Assembly (NCBI GenBank): GCA_001642005.1
Contig: LWCA01000356.1
Location: 1 to 30,730 of the forward strand
Length of the DNA stretch: 30,730 bases
Direction of reading: 5' to 3'
DNA from: Intoshia linei
Lineage: Eukaryota > Orthonectida > Rhopaluridae
In this document: one piece after another, positions 1 to 10,497 of the stretch
Numbering within the stretch: position 1 is the first letter of the stretch
Layout: the number at the start of each line of letters is the position of its first letter
Made by a program: the position numbers and the translations under genes
The notes under the pieces: generated by a model
Database searches by the model: none
What the model was told of the DNA's origin: nothing
The model's input: the letters and a program-made list of their open reading frames with translations, nothing else

Positions 1-471
1 TTTTTATTTGTTTCAATAATTATTAAATATTAACCGATATTAATTTGATAAATTTTTAAAATTAAAAATAGTATTTACATTCAAAATGGTTTTTTTAATA
101 AAAAAGTAGACATCTGATATATTATATTATAGAGTATATATTATGAATATATTATATTATTGATTTTTTAATTTATTCAATAATTTTTTTCAGGAAATAA
201 CTGGAAATCATAAAAATCCAGGAAATTTTGTACGTGTATTTTTCCCTATCACAATCACTAGTTAGAACCCTAAAAAATCATCATAAATAACTTGAATTCC
301 AAAAAAAAAATTTGTTCAAAATATTTTTTTGTAAATTTACTGAAAAAAATTCACGACTTAAAATCTTATCTGTTCAAATTGAGTCTAATGTATTATTATG
401 AGAGGGGTCCAGCGACAATTAACATATATTGTAAAGGTTTATTTGATATAGTTTTTAATACAATATTTTAG

Positions 472-1193
472 AATATCCATAGATGAACATGTTATTGCCG
501 AAAGGCCCCAAATTTTGATAAATCCGTTTTCCGCGTTTATTTATGGACCGTACATTGCAATCGAAAAAATAAATCTCCTTATTGGATATTCGTATTTAGA
601 TGAACAGTGGGTATGTATTATATAAATAGTATTTTGTATTCTATAAATCACTGACCATTAAACTACGTCTATGGGGCTATTCAACCGCCCTTAAAAAAAT
701 TATCATACATTATTATATATAATGTATAAATTCTAATTAAACAAAAAATACTGATATTTTCCATTTTAACCTTACGATTCGTATTATACTCATACTTAGT
801 CAATTAGAAAGTTTTAACGATACTTATAATCAATTGTATTCACAATTGTATGTCAATAAATAAATATAATTATATTTATAAATTTAAATTGAAAAGTTAA
901 ATTTTTATTGAAATGATCTTACTGCTTTTAAATCACAGACTCTAATATCCATACAAAAAATCATTTAAATAAATTATTTTATTAATTTTTTTTTAACTCA
1001 GTCCGCCCATACCGATGGACCAAGGTCATGGATTTATTCGTACCCGTTTCATGACTAATAATATTATCATTATATTGATTGTCAATTTTAGATTTATTAC
1101 ACTTCTTGTAGTGCAGAAACGAAACCAGACATTATCTTTAAAATAGGAAATAATAATTATACAATTAATCCCAGTGAATATTTAATAAAAAAG
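472..1193 (+). CDS. Pepsin-like aspartic protease, C-terminal lobe fragment, catalytic Asp replaced (partial)
   Basis: Two exons can be read: 472-610 (acceptor TTTTAG, phase 2 in, phase 0 out, donor GTATGT) and 1092-1193 (acceptor ATTTTAG, donor GTAATT). Together they encode about 80 residues that follow the A1 aspartic protease C-lobe in order. A strand-turn segment ILINPFSAFIYGP lies where pepsins have AIVDTGTSL..GP. Then come EKINLLIG, a Cys in YTSCSAETKPDIIFKIG (family pattern C..I.SLPDI.F.I.G) and YTINPSEYLIKK. The active-site D-T-G reads N-P-F, so the second catalytic aspartate is absent; a protein made from this would not be an active pepsin-type protease by the known mechanism. The N-lobe lies left of the window. 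A block at 193-265 after a TTTTTTCAG acceptor (EITGNHKNPGNF...) resembles the preceding pepsin strand, but its phase does not join exon 472. The expected last exon with W-I-L-G-D is not found to the right. Confidence 0.7.
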
Positions 1194-1713
1194 GTAATTT
1201 CTAATTTAAAAATACTATGAATTAACAAATTCTATAATTATTCAGGACCCTTGAGAGCTAGCAGTACACCCGAATAGATGGAAATTGTAGGCCGATAATT
1301 TTTTTAAATTCAGACGTCTATTACGTTTAATCGATCGTCTATTGTCTAAAAATTGAAAATAACAGTTTTAAATCGCATTTTTCATCATAATTTTGCAACA
1401 TTACCTATTAATACATTAAAATATTAGGTCCTCATGATTGTAGATCACGAGCCATATGACCCTGACCCATTTCCAGGGACATCCACTCTCTGAAATGGAC
1501 ATTTGATTTTTGTATATTTAATAACTTATTAAATACAATACTTATTAATAATAAGTATTGTTTTAAATGAGAAAATTGGTTGATGAATATGACATGCAAT
1601 ATTGTAAAATCTAAAAAACTATTAATAGTTATAATTATAAAGATGCTAATATTTTAAAATTATTATGAAAACTAGGGTTAAAAATTAATTTACTAGTAAT
1701 TACTAGTATAAAG

Positions 1714-1800
1714 CAGGGGTTCTCAACCTTTTTTTTAAAATGGCTCTCTAAGCCCATAATTCACACTAATTTTTTTTAAATCGCTCCGCTCCATAATTCA
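1714..1800 (+). mobile_element. hAT-type terminal sequence (single end)
   Basis: CAGGGGTTCTCAACC followed by a T run matches the terminal inverted repeat style of hAT non-autonomous elements. The partner end was not located, so the element's extent is unknown. Confidence 0.4.
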
Positions 1801-2033
1801 TAACCAAATTGTTACCTTTACTCAATTTTTTAAAGAATTAAAATTTTAAAAAATTGTAATACTTTTCTTCAATATTTTAGACATTGACGGAGTATTAAAA
1901 AATTTAATACATTGTTATGATTAACACTATAAAAAATGGTATTTAAAATACTATTGTATACTCTTAAATATCGATTAATGTTAAGATTTCAGTGTATACT
2001 GAGGAATATCCAAATCAAGCAATTATTGTTACA

Positions 2034-2414
2034 GAAAAAAAATTAAATTTATTAATATATTTTTTTTAAATATCAATAGCTAAAAATATCGAACTAAANT
2101 GCAAATTAAAAAGTGATTTTGCCATTGACATAGTAAAACTTTTTGCCTCGTTAAACCTTATACAAGTTAAACAACAAAAACTTAAAGAAAAAAAGAAAAC
2201 AAAGCCTGAATAAATTAAGCCTTTACTCTTATCCGGCCACCAAAAGTTCAAATTTACCAATTCCAATAGAAGTATATAACTTAATTTTATCATTTCAGTC
2301 ATTATCATCTCAAGAAACAGTTGTTTCAATGTATACTGATAAATTAAATGAAAAAAAATTAAATTTATTAATATATTTTTTTTAAATATCAATAGCTAAA
2401 AATATCGAACTAAA
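2034..2414. repeat. 65-bp exact direct repeat flanking about 250 bp, with N at 2099
   Basis: Copies at 2034-2098 and 2350-2414 appear identical over 65 bp, and each is preceded 30-10 bp upstream by GTATACTGA. The only ambiguous base of the window (2099) follows the first copy immediately. Between the copies a plus-strand reading (KSDFAIDIVKLFASLN...) looks like decayed coding sequence but was not identified. Either a real local duplication or an assembly join at a repeat would give this picture. Confidence 0.8.
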
Positions 2415-2757
2415 TCTTTTCCGTAAATCTGGATTTAGACACTAGAATGTATTGTTAAAATGTTCATTATAGCTCATATCAGATGTTCGCCCTGTTAAAG
2501 AGTCTGTCGTTAGTTAAATTTTTGTACACCTGTAATTTATGTACATTAATTTCTTTTTAATTTAAATGTGGTCATGTAATTATTTGCTATCAATTCCATA
2601 TATATTGAAAAAAAAATTTAAATATTTCATTATATACTATAATTAAATTACAAATTAAGAAACTAAAATTAATTGAAATAGCTTAGTTGCTATGATGTTG
2701 TGAATCATTATCTTTTGATAGCAAACTGTAAAATTAAAATAAGAAGCATCATGTTGA

Positions 2758-5700
2758 TTAGGAAAATTTCAGCTTTTTAATTGTATGAGTCTCATGCAGA
2801 TCCTCGAAAAAAGTTTCCATTTTGTTGTCTAGTGTTATTTGTCTATTGTTTTTATTTTGGATGAAATAAAAGAATAAACTCTAAAAATACTTTTAAAGTT
2901 TTGTTCATTACTAATACGGTTGATAAAAAACGGGAAACACATATAGTACATTATATTTAATAATACCTTATATTTACCTGTTAGCAGTGTTAATATTATG
3001 GCTTCTATGCCACCAAATGGGCAGGCCATAAAAATTAATTTTCCAATTTTTTTTTTAATTTCTTCTTCGGTCATTGTTGATAAAGCATGTAACGCATGAA
3101 ATCCTCCATATGAATAAGTTACGATAACGCTCTTACCATTCTTATTATCTTCAGAAATTTGTAAAATGTTTCTAAAATCAGTTTCTGTTCGTTTACCTAT
3201 AATAACATTATATTTAAAAATAGAATCTAATTTTGAATGATTTTTAAAGATTATTGAGATTTTTCAGAGAACTAAATTTTATAAAAATAATAAAAACAAA
3301 GCATTATAGAATGGACTTAAATATGCTTTTTAATCTAATTATAAAGTTATAATGAAGTGCAATACACACTTTACATCGGTGTAATCAAGATAATTTGTTT
3401 TAATTTTCCGGTACAATTTTAATGGATTATGAAAATTAACAATAAAAAGTTTACTAATACGTCATGAGATTACTAATCAGAACTTCAATAATGTTTGACA
3501 TATTGAAAGCATTACCTGGTCTCAATCTCGTATCAAAAACCAACGAAAATGCATTTTTCATGTTTACCATTCCCAAATCAGTTAAATTTTCGATAATGTT
3601 TGCGAATACTGTCACTATAAAATTTTAAATGGTTAATTAAATATTATAATATATTATATTATTATTATATATGTATAAATTATATAATTTTGTTTTGTGA
3701 TCTCATAGTGCTGTCTTATCAATTTAAAATTACAATGTATTGAATATAGCCTTATGTGTGAAAATGGGTTTATTGGTTTACATATTTCCAATACATAAAT
3801 ATGGCTGAAAATCTCATAAATTGATTAATTCTGTTTTTTTCATTGCTACGCAATTTTTAATTTTTAAATAGTTTAGAAGCACTTCAACCGTAACTTTGTA
3901 TTATCACTTTTTTATTTATTTAAATTTTGGTAAAATTAACCCGAAATATGCTTTTAAAGAGCTCAGTCCGTTAATTATTGATACAAATCATTTTTTTACT
4001 TATATAAAGCATATACTGAATATATACCACATTAAAATATATAATACCAATGAATTTACAATTTAATTTTTTTTGGAATTTATGCTATTTATGATCATTT
4101 TTAAGATTGTACTATTTTTACTTTATTTTCAAAATTATACTCTCATTCTCTCTAATAAATTTAAAAAATGGAATCACAAAATTTTTTTTAAAATTATTTA
4201 TAGAAATCTAATGTTAAATGACGGGTTAAATGATAAAACAAGTTTGAGAACCACTCCTTTAAAAGATTGATAATAGTGAATTGAAGAATTTTTAAGGAAG
4301 ATTTTATTATTGAATTTATTTTTTTTAGTATATTTAAAAACGTTTGTCTGGTGGCACAACTAGGCGCTGTTTGTACGAAGTACGTAACAGTTAAGCTAGT
4401 CTTTAAATATACAATTTATTTAAAAATTGACCCTCGGAGGAGCTGGCTGCCATTTATACTACTTGTATTATTCCATCTTAATTTTTTGTTTGTTAACATT
4501 TGTGTAAAGAATTTTAAAAACAATTGTTATCCCATTTTTTTAATTTATTGGAAAGAATGTGTGTATAATATTAAAAATAAAGTAAAAACAGTTAAATCCT
4601 AAAAATTATCATAAATAGCATAAATTCCAAAAAAAATAAAAATAATAAAAACCAATTTTGTCATTTTCAATGTGATAACATATATTCAGTACCAATTTAA
4701 TAAATACTTAAAAATACCAATTGTGTATCAATAATTAACTGTATCTTCACTTTATAAACATTTAAGTCGAATTTTACCAATATTGCAAAAGATTATAATA
4801 TAAAAATGATAATAACAAAGTTTTTTAGTTTCGTTGTTGTAGTTTCTTATTTAAATTTAAATGTTTTAATAAAAATGTTTTGATCGAAATATTTGAAAAA
4901 TATTGGTTGATAATATATTCCAAATTATTTTTTCCTTGGGAATACGTAGATTTCTGGGGTTTAAATTTTGTATTTATATCAACTGGTATAAGCTCTATTA
5001 GAATCGTTTTTTTTATTTTTTCACCGTTAATTATTTTACATTTTTAGTTTTAATAAAATATTTCGGAAAAAAAATATATGAATACTAAATCTTTTTTGAC
5101 TGTGAAGTCGTCACTTATTCGAATTAAAAATTTTTTATGTGTGTTAACAGGATACAACTGTATGACCTGTAATATTTTTGAAATTCTAGGGCTGTTTTCA
5201 TTAAAAAAAGAAGGGTTTTTGGGGTTTTGGCTCTGAAGATATATTTTTTTTAAATTTAAATTTATGATAATGTTTATGATTTTAAAATCCGCATCAGCGT
5301 ATATATTTTTTTAAATTCTCCAACTTGTTTGATTTTCAAAAAGATGGATAACTAGGGTTTTTGACCCGTAAGATGTGAGTTTGGCAGATTGAAATTTATC
5401 TTATTATACGTCCCGGAAAAAACTGTGATTGAAATTTGAAATTTATAAAATTCTAAGACGGGTAGTTATTTAAATACAGCGTAACACACAAACAGACAGA
5501 CACACATACAAACAAAAATCGCGTAGCATATTATATATATTATACATTAACATATACTAACATTTTTTTAGTATATATATAATTATGAGTTATTAACAAC
5601 ATATAAAATTACTGTGTCCTTCAACTTCAGAAACTAAATTAACATCATAATTTTCGCTCCAATCTAATTCAACATCACAGGTATCAGTACTTTTCCCATT

Positions 5701-6849
5701 TATTGGATCATTTTCGTCATACGTTAATCTTTAAAATGATTAAACTCATAAAAATAATATAAAAAAATTTATATGATAAATGTATTTCTATAAACAAAAA
5801 GTTACTTAATAACAAGTTACGTTATACAGAAATTTATTGTATATGGATTTAATATCCATCTTTTTCATCCTTAGATGAATTAGATTGTATTTTTGTATTA
5901 AAATCAAATTCGTTCCTCAACATAGAATTACATTTCTTTATTTTCTTCCCATAACTTTGGCTTCTTTTTAAAAGGTAATTTTTTTTAATTCATTGATAGA
6001 CTATCACCCATATATCATGAATATCTCTTGAAGAGATATTCTCCCAATATTTCACATAAATAAGAAACTACGGATATCAAATGATTATATCTCAGAAATA
6101 ATGCAAATAAATAATAATCGATTAAATTTATTTAGACCTATAATTAAATGAGTGTCATTGATGAACTTTTAAAGTTGGTTATTTCAGTCGCCCTGAAGCT
6201 ATTTTTTATGTACATCGTCGGTTCGTGTTTTGGGTCCGCTAGTTTAGATCGACCGTACTATGGACGTATTGCAGAAACATAACCATATCACCTATATACT
6301 ACGACTATAGCCCATACACCTACATTGTACTATCCCTTTCAACGTTTTACCACAAACAGCCACGAGAATTAAAATACTAAAATGTAAATTTCATTTAATT
6401 CCTTCATTAAAAAAAATACGTAAAATAACGTCGAAATTTTAAACGGCTTTCGAGAACACTGTATTATTGTCAAAAATATATTAATGTACTTTAATTTGTT
6501 TTGATGATAACTTGAGAACACCAATTTCAAAATACTTTTAACAGTTTTTTGAATAGGCCATATAATTTGTCTTTTTGTGTCATCATCTTTGTTTACGCAG
6601 TATAATTTTGAAGTTCCAAAACCACTCACTAAAAATTTACTTATTTATGAAAACTTCAATTGTTACGCAATATTACTGCTGGTGGTTTATTCATAAGTAT
6701 TTCTAAATTGATGTTTTTAATTTAGTCTAAATTGTAAAAATTAAAGTTTAAAAAAATGTTTTTATTATTGTTGAACCATAGCCAAAACTGTCATATGCGA
6801 GCCACGCGAAAATCAAAAATAGATTAACACCCAAAATTTTGAAAATTAT
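2758..6849 (-). CDS. LCAT / lysosomal phospholipase A2-like gene, copy 1; no ATG found, C-terminal third missing (probable pseudogene)
   Basis: Family role (established): alpha/beta-hydrolases that act on phospholipid sn-2 acyl groups, in lysosome or extracellular space. Exons read on the minus strand: leader 6849-6777 (weak), 6702-6667, 6628-6490, 5728-5613, 3614-3516, 3196-2978, 2828-2758. They encode in order PPAVIL-LSGFG (oxyanion-loop region), YC...IIWPI, a FANIIENLTDLG helix, FDTRLRPG (family APYDWR.P), VTYSYGGFHALHAL around the nucleophile Ser, and FMACPFGGIEA. Phases agree at every junction, and the 99- and 219-nt exons equal those of copy 2. The last exon stops 22 codons after its acceptor, before the regions that carry the catalytic Asp and His. 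The leader reads as a hydrophobic signal peptide but begins with ATA where ATG is expected. The introns, especially 5612-3615, are filled with repeats. The middle exons are certain homologues; the broken ends make a pseudogene more likely than a working gene. Confidence 0.75.
3720..4399 (+). mobile_element. Helitron-like element, 3' end with hairpin and CTAG
   Basis: The right end has a short palindrome (TGTAC-gaa-GTAC inside CTGTT...AACAG) about ten bases before CTAG at 4396-4399, followed by T at 4400, as Helitron 3' ends do. The last 180 bp match the ends at 23097 and 26575. The 5' end is not defined; the start given is where similarity to the interior of the related repeats begins. Confidence 0.5.
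4640..5550 (-). repeat. Dispersed repeat family A, copy in LCAT-like copy 1 intron
   Basis: The copy shares long stretches with 10689-11605, 21469-22890, 25300-25790 and 29925-30090: the TATGAATACTAAA..GACYGTGAAG block, the TTATTATACGTCCCGGAAAA block, and the end with a CA-rich run followed by AAACAAAAATCGCGTAGC. It lies in the 5612-3615 intron. Confidence 0.7.
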
Positions 6850-8650
6850 TTAATTGTTCAAGATTAAATTTACAGATGAGTTAGTAAAATTACAATTTTG
6901 GCTAATAAATTAAGCCATTTTTTTAAATGTAAGATTTTGTCGTAATTCCATCAATTTTTCAGAAATAAGGAGAGGTTGCTAGGGATTACAAGGTATACAT
7001 TTTAGAAAAATTTTTATGGACCTATTTTTCATTTTTGGGCCCCGAGCATGTTAGGTTCCCCTCAGAGTCCAGTGCATAATATTAATAGATTTTAGAATAT
7101 TAATCATAAGATCTAAATTTTTCATTTTGTTTGCCAAAAAGTATGGCTTCATATTTATCTTTGAATCAAGTCCATTTATTAAAAGTTTCGATAATTATTT
7201 TGGAATGCAACTTAATGTAAAATTGTACAGCTAAATTTTCATTGAAGAATTTGACACTATTTTAAATACAGTAGCTTCCGATTTATTCACTGCTTCTCAA
7301 AATTTAATCACTTATAAATTAATCATTAATCTGACAAATTTACTAGAGTAGAAAAAAGGAACGTGCATTTTGAAAGTCTGAACCAAATTGAACATTTTAT
7401 CTCCCTTCTCTTTTTTTAACATCAAAAATTGGCTTGTAAATTGTTGTGTTGACACTAATTTATTTAAGTTATGTTAATTAATTTTAATAAATATATGGAT
7501 GTCGAATTCCTCATAAAAGTTTTAGAAACAATTATTATTGATATAGATCTAAATTATAACCTTCAACATGAATACTACAGTAAATACTGCACAATAAACA
7601 AAATAAATATAAGGTGACAACGAAAAATGTTCATAATGTCAAGTTGTGCAAATTGCATGTATTTATAATAAATTTTATCGCATAATAATGAAATTATATA
7701 GTCAGATCTCTTAATTCGCCTTTTTGGTATTGAGCATATAACGTCGTAGCGAATAAATCATGGATATGGTTACTATGTATTAATAAACATTCATAAAATA
7801 AAATAATGATAGAATGAAGTTCATTCATCCAACAAAAGCGTTTTTTAATGTATTTGTTTGTAAATTTAATTAGGGTTTGGTAAGTTATAATTACCATTAG
7901 ATTACTAACTTATATAATACTGGTTTACATTATTAAAATATATATGATTTTAAATTAAGGATTTAACACATTTTAATAAAATTGTGACAGTATTGAGAGT
8001 TTGGTGGTAATGAGAAATTTTCTTATAAGATTGAAATATAATAGCGGTATCGAGAGGTCAGACTATATGAAAATTTTACACTATGTATCGATTTAAAAAT
8101 ATTACCAATTGTGATTTCATCGGTGCGTTTGATATTACCAAGAAGAATCGATTGATAGACAATATATGCTATGCATAACTGTACATAAATGTGCAACATT
8201 TTAAATGTAAATTTATATGAAATTTAATAAATAATTAGCATCCCTTTAAAATTAATGTAAATAGCAATATATTTAAGTAGCTAACTTTAATAAAATTACA
8301 ATAACACCATAAATTTATCAAAGGCCATATGGTTTTTAACAAAAATATCCAAAAAATCATAATGATTAATAGAATGGCAGCTGCATTGATATTTTTATTA
8401 GATTGCCTTTATTTTTTTCACTGTTGAAGGACTTAATTTAAGTTTTTTATAATGCACCTGTGTAAATAATTTTAATTATAAGGTTAAAAATAAAATCAAA
8501 TTTTTGGATGAAGATTTATAACCTATACTAAATATATATCTAAATTTGAGTAATCTCGTCATTAATTTTGGCATGTGACACGGAAGCTTTCGAAGTAAAA
8601 TAAAAATTTTAAATACAGAAACAGAAGTAATGGTATATATTCAGTATCTA
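6850..8650. other. Intergenic stretch upstream of LCAT-like copy 1
   Basis: Apart from the coding-like block at 7694-7897, nothing could be assigned. Sequence is A+T-rich with many stops in all frames; no promoter motif was reliable enough to call. Confidence 0.5.
7694..7897 (-). other. Unidentified coding-like block
   Basis: A 67-codon open frame on the minus strand with balanced composition (..LFYECLLIHSNHIHDLFA.. then LYAQYQKGELRDLTI). No family is recognised, no good donor is seen before the stop, and no partner exon was found nearby. It may be an orphan exon or an old gene fragment upstream of LCAT-like copy 1. Low confidence that it is coding. Confidence 0.15.
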
Positions 8651-8799
8651 CAGGGATGGAAACATCGCTGCTGTTTTTTTTGTGCAGACAGCAAGTGCTA
8701 TTTAATTTAACAGCAAAATGTATTGCTATTAATAACAAAAATAAACAGCAATATTTTATAATTTTTTAAATACAAATTTAAAGCTAAAATTATATATCT

Positions 8800-9630
8800 A
8801 TGATAGTTAATATCTATGAATGTTGCAATATGAGGAATAATAAATACCAAGATATTTTACCGGTCAGATGTGGAGCACATTTTTTTAATTTATTAAAGGG
8901 AGATGTTTTCAAAAAAAATATTTTGATGATAAATACGATAAAAAAAATTTTTAATTTCATATGTAGTGGAGATTTGCCACGTTATAGTGTGACTAGGCGG
9001 AACTATCGTTATGATATTTTTGTGATGGCTGTAAAAAAAATGGTTCAATCAGTTTTCAGATATCACTTACAAAATGCATATCGATTTTAGATAGAATAGC
9101 AATGCAAATATTAAACATACAAAAAGATACATCTAACGTAATCACTTTGATAGCTGCATATCATGATGTGTACACATTTTGGAATACAGGGTTGGATGCT
9201 CTAATAAATAAGGAAGAAATTATAGAATTGTTGCAATTGTGGAAGAAAAGATAGATAATGTTTAATAGTTCTAAACTCTAGTTGATCACATCCCATTTAA
9301 TCAATTTCATTTGCCAAAAATTTGCAGATATATTTGTACATTACGACAATAGTATTTTAATTTTTAAGAATTGGGCAATTTCAATCCTTCTAATTGCAAA
9401 ACATATAGGATTTAACAATGAAATTTAAGAAATTGAAAATTTAAACATGTTTGATATTAATGTTGATATATCAAAATTGCCAATACACAAAATATTAATT
9501 AATATTATTTTAAAAATCATTATATCTGAGGCCTTTGTGGAAAGATGTTTTTCTAAACACAGAAAAATCCATTCTCAAAGTAGACCTAATCTATTTCTGG
9601 AAAACTTGGATAACACATTATTCATAAGAT
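8800..9630 (+). pseudogene. hAT transposase relic
   Basis: The first block (8800-9090) contains VRCGAHFFNLLKGDVFKKN, the hAT signature in which C.AH.LNL precedes the helical insertion. A second block at about 9093-9250 is open in another frame. A third (9447-9625) contains SEAFVERCFSKHRKIHSQ and LENLDNTLFIRY, the C-terminal hAT dimerisation region (family pattern S.A..ER.FS......R..L....V..LLF.R). Stops and frameshifts separate the blocks, and the N-terminal zinc finger and first catalytic Asp are missing. No active protein is possible. Confidence 0.75.
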
Positions 9631-9631
9631 A

Positions 9632-9954
9632 CAGTGCCGGTCAAAAGTCTTGGACCCCCCTGAATTATATTAATTTAATGGTGATTATAATTATTTTTAA
9701 AAGCTTTGATGAAAATTAATTGTTTAATATTTAGTATGTAGTCCTTTAGAAGTGACAATGGACTTGATTCTTCTTGGAATACTCTTGTATAGGTTTTGTA
9801 TATAAGAATTTGGTATTTTATTCCATTCATCTAATGCGATTATCCATAAGTCTTCGACATTGCTTGGTTGTCTAATTTTAATATTTTTTTTTAATATGTG
9901 CCACATATTTTCTATGATATTTATATCAGGACTCTGTCCCAATCCCAAGGACAA
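9632..9954 (-). mobile_element. Tc1-type transposon fragment nested in the hAT relic
   Basis: The TA at 9630-9631 is followed by CAGTGCCGGTCAAAAGTC, a Tc1 terminal inverted repeat. On the minus strand an open frame (9954-9724) gives the C-terminal end of a Tc1 transposase: GQSPDINIIENMW (the last acidic residue of the DDE triad is the Glu of IEN), QPSNVEDLWIIALDEWNKIP and SKGLHTKY. The N-terminal DNA-binding part, the first two catalytic Asp and the other inverted repeat are absent, so the fragment was cut after insertion. Confidence 0.85.
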
Positions 9955-10497
9955 TTATGAAAACAGTACTTACAGTTCTTACATTTTTTTTAAATTAATA
10001 TTGATACAAAATAATATGATTGTTAAATATGGATCTATCACGGATATATTAACGTAATAAATTTACCAAAACATTTCACTTGATACAGTAATTTAATCAT
10101 TAAAACGCCAAAATAATTTTTTTATAAAAACGCTATTAATAACTGCTATTTATTTAACACCAGCACTGTTTGCTATTAATTGCTCAGAGCTACTATTAAT
10201 AGCAAATCAGCCATCCCTGAGTATCTACTTTCAATAAGTAAAAAATATTTAGTATTGATAATTATATGACTCAGAACTATAAAAACATATTTCGGGGCAA
10301 TTTTACCAACATTATAATAAAAATGATACATGTAACAAACTTGTACCTCAAGTGACTTAAAATTTTTTGAAAATAAACAATAATTTTGCCGAATATAATT
10401 CCAACATGTTTTTAATACTAGACTAATTTTTCCTACCACAAATAGACATGCCAATTTGTGAATCACCCTAAGGTAGTGTTTTAGAAGGTATTAATTA

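Larger units (their letters stand above)
1194..2757. other. Intergenic stretch between two convergent 3'-truncated genes
   Basis: No coding region is recognised. The stretch holds a perfect 12-bp stem with 3-nt loop at 1535-1561, a hAT-like terminus at 1714, a short GC-richer block at about 1430-1500 without identity, and a 65-bp exact direct repeat (2034-2098 and 2350-2414) with an undetermined base directly after the first copy. The plus-strand protease should end here and the minus-strand LCAT-like copy 1 should have its last exons here; neither is seen. Confidence 0.6.
8651..10219 (+). mobile_element. hAT transposon relic with 8-bp target duplication
   Basis: The left end starts CAGGGATGGAAAC at 8651 and the right end finishes with the inverted form (GCCATCCCTG) at 10219. 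The 8 bases outside each end are identical: AGTATCTA at 8643-8650 and 10220-10227, the 8-bp duplication typical of hAT insertion. Both subterminal regions carry TTGCTATTAATA-type motifs. The interior holds a decayed transposase (separate entry) and a Tc1 fragment inserted at 9632. At 1.57 kb including the Tc1 piece, the element is strongly deleted compared with full hAT elements. Confidence 0.88.

Noticed and set aside
1246-1254. Third protease exon after the TTATTCAG acceptor
   Set aside because: It would add only Asp-Pro and a stop; the expected W-I-L-G-D region is absent, so it is not accepted as the true end.
1535-1561. Perfect 12-bp stem with 3-nt loop
   Set aside because: Only A+T-rich palindrome with no associated gene or T run; likely chance or a repeat remnant.
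2758-2828. Copy 1 last exon as a normal gene end
   Set aside because: Alignment to copy 2 shows about 165 further residues including the catalytic Asp and His, so the stop is taken as truncation.
4073-4602. Two plus-strand open frames of 65 and 83 codons
   Set aside because: They fall in the Helitron-like element and just past its end; low-complexity residues, no homology.
10176-10466. 96-codon minus-strand open frame
   Set aside because: It crosses the hAT right end and repeat sequence; no protein family.
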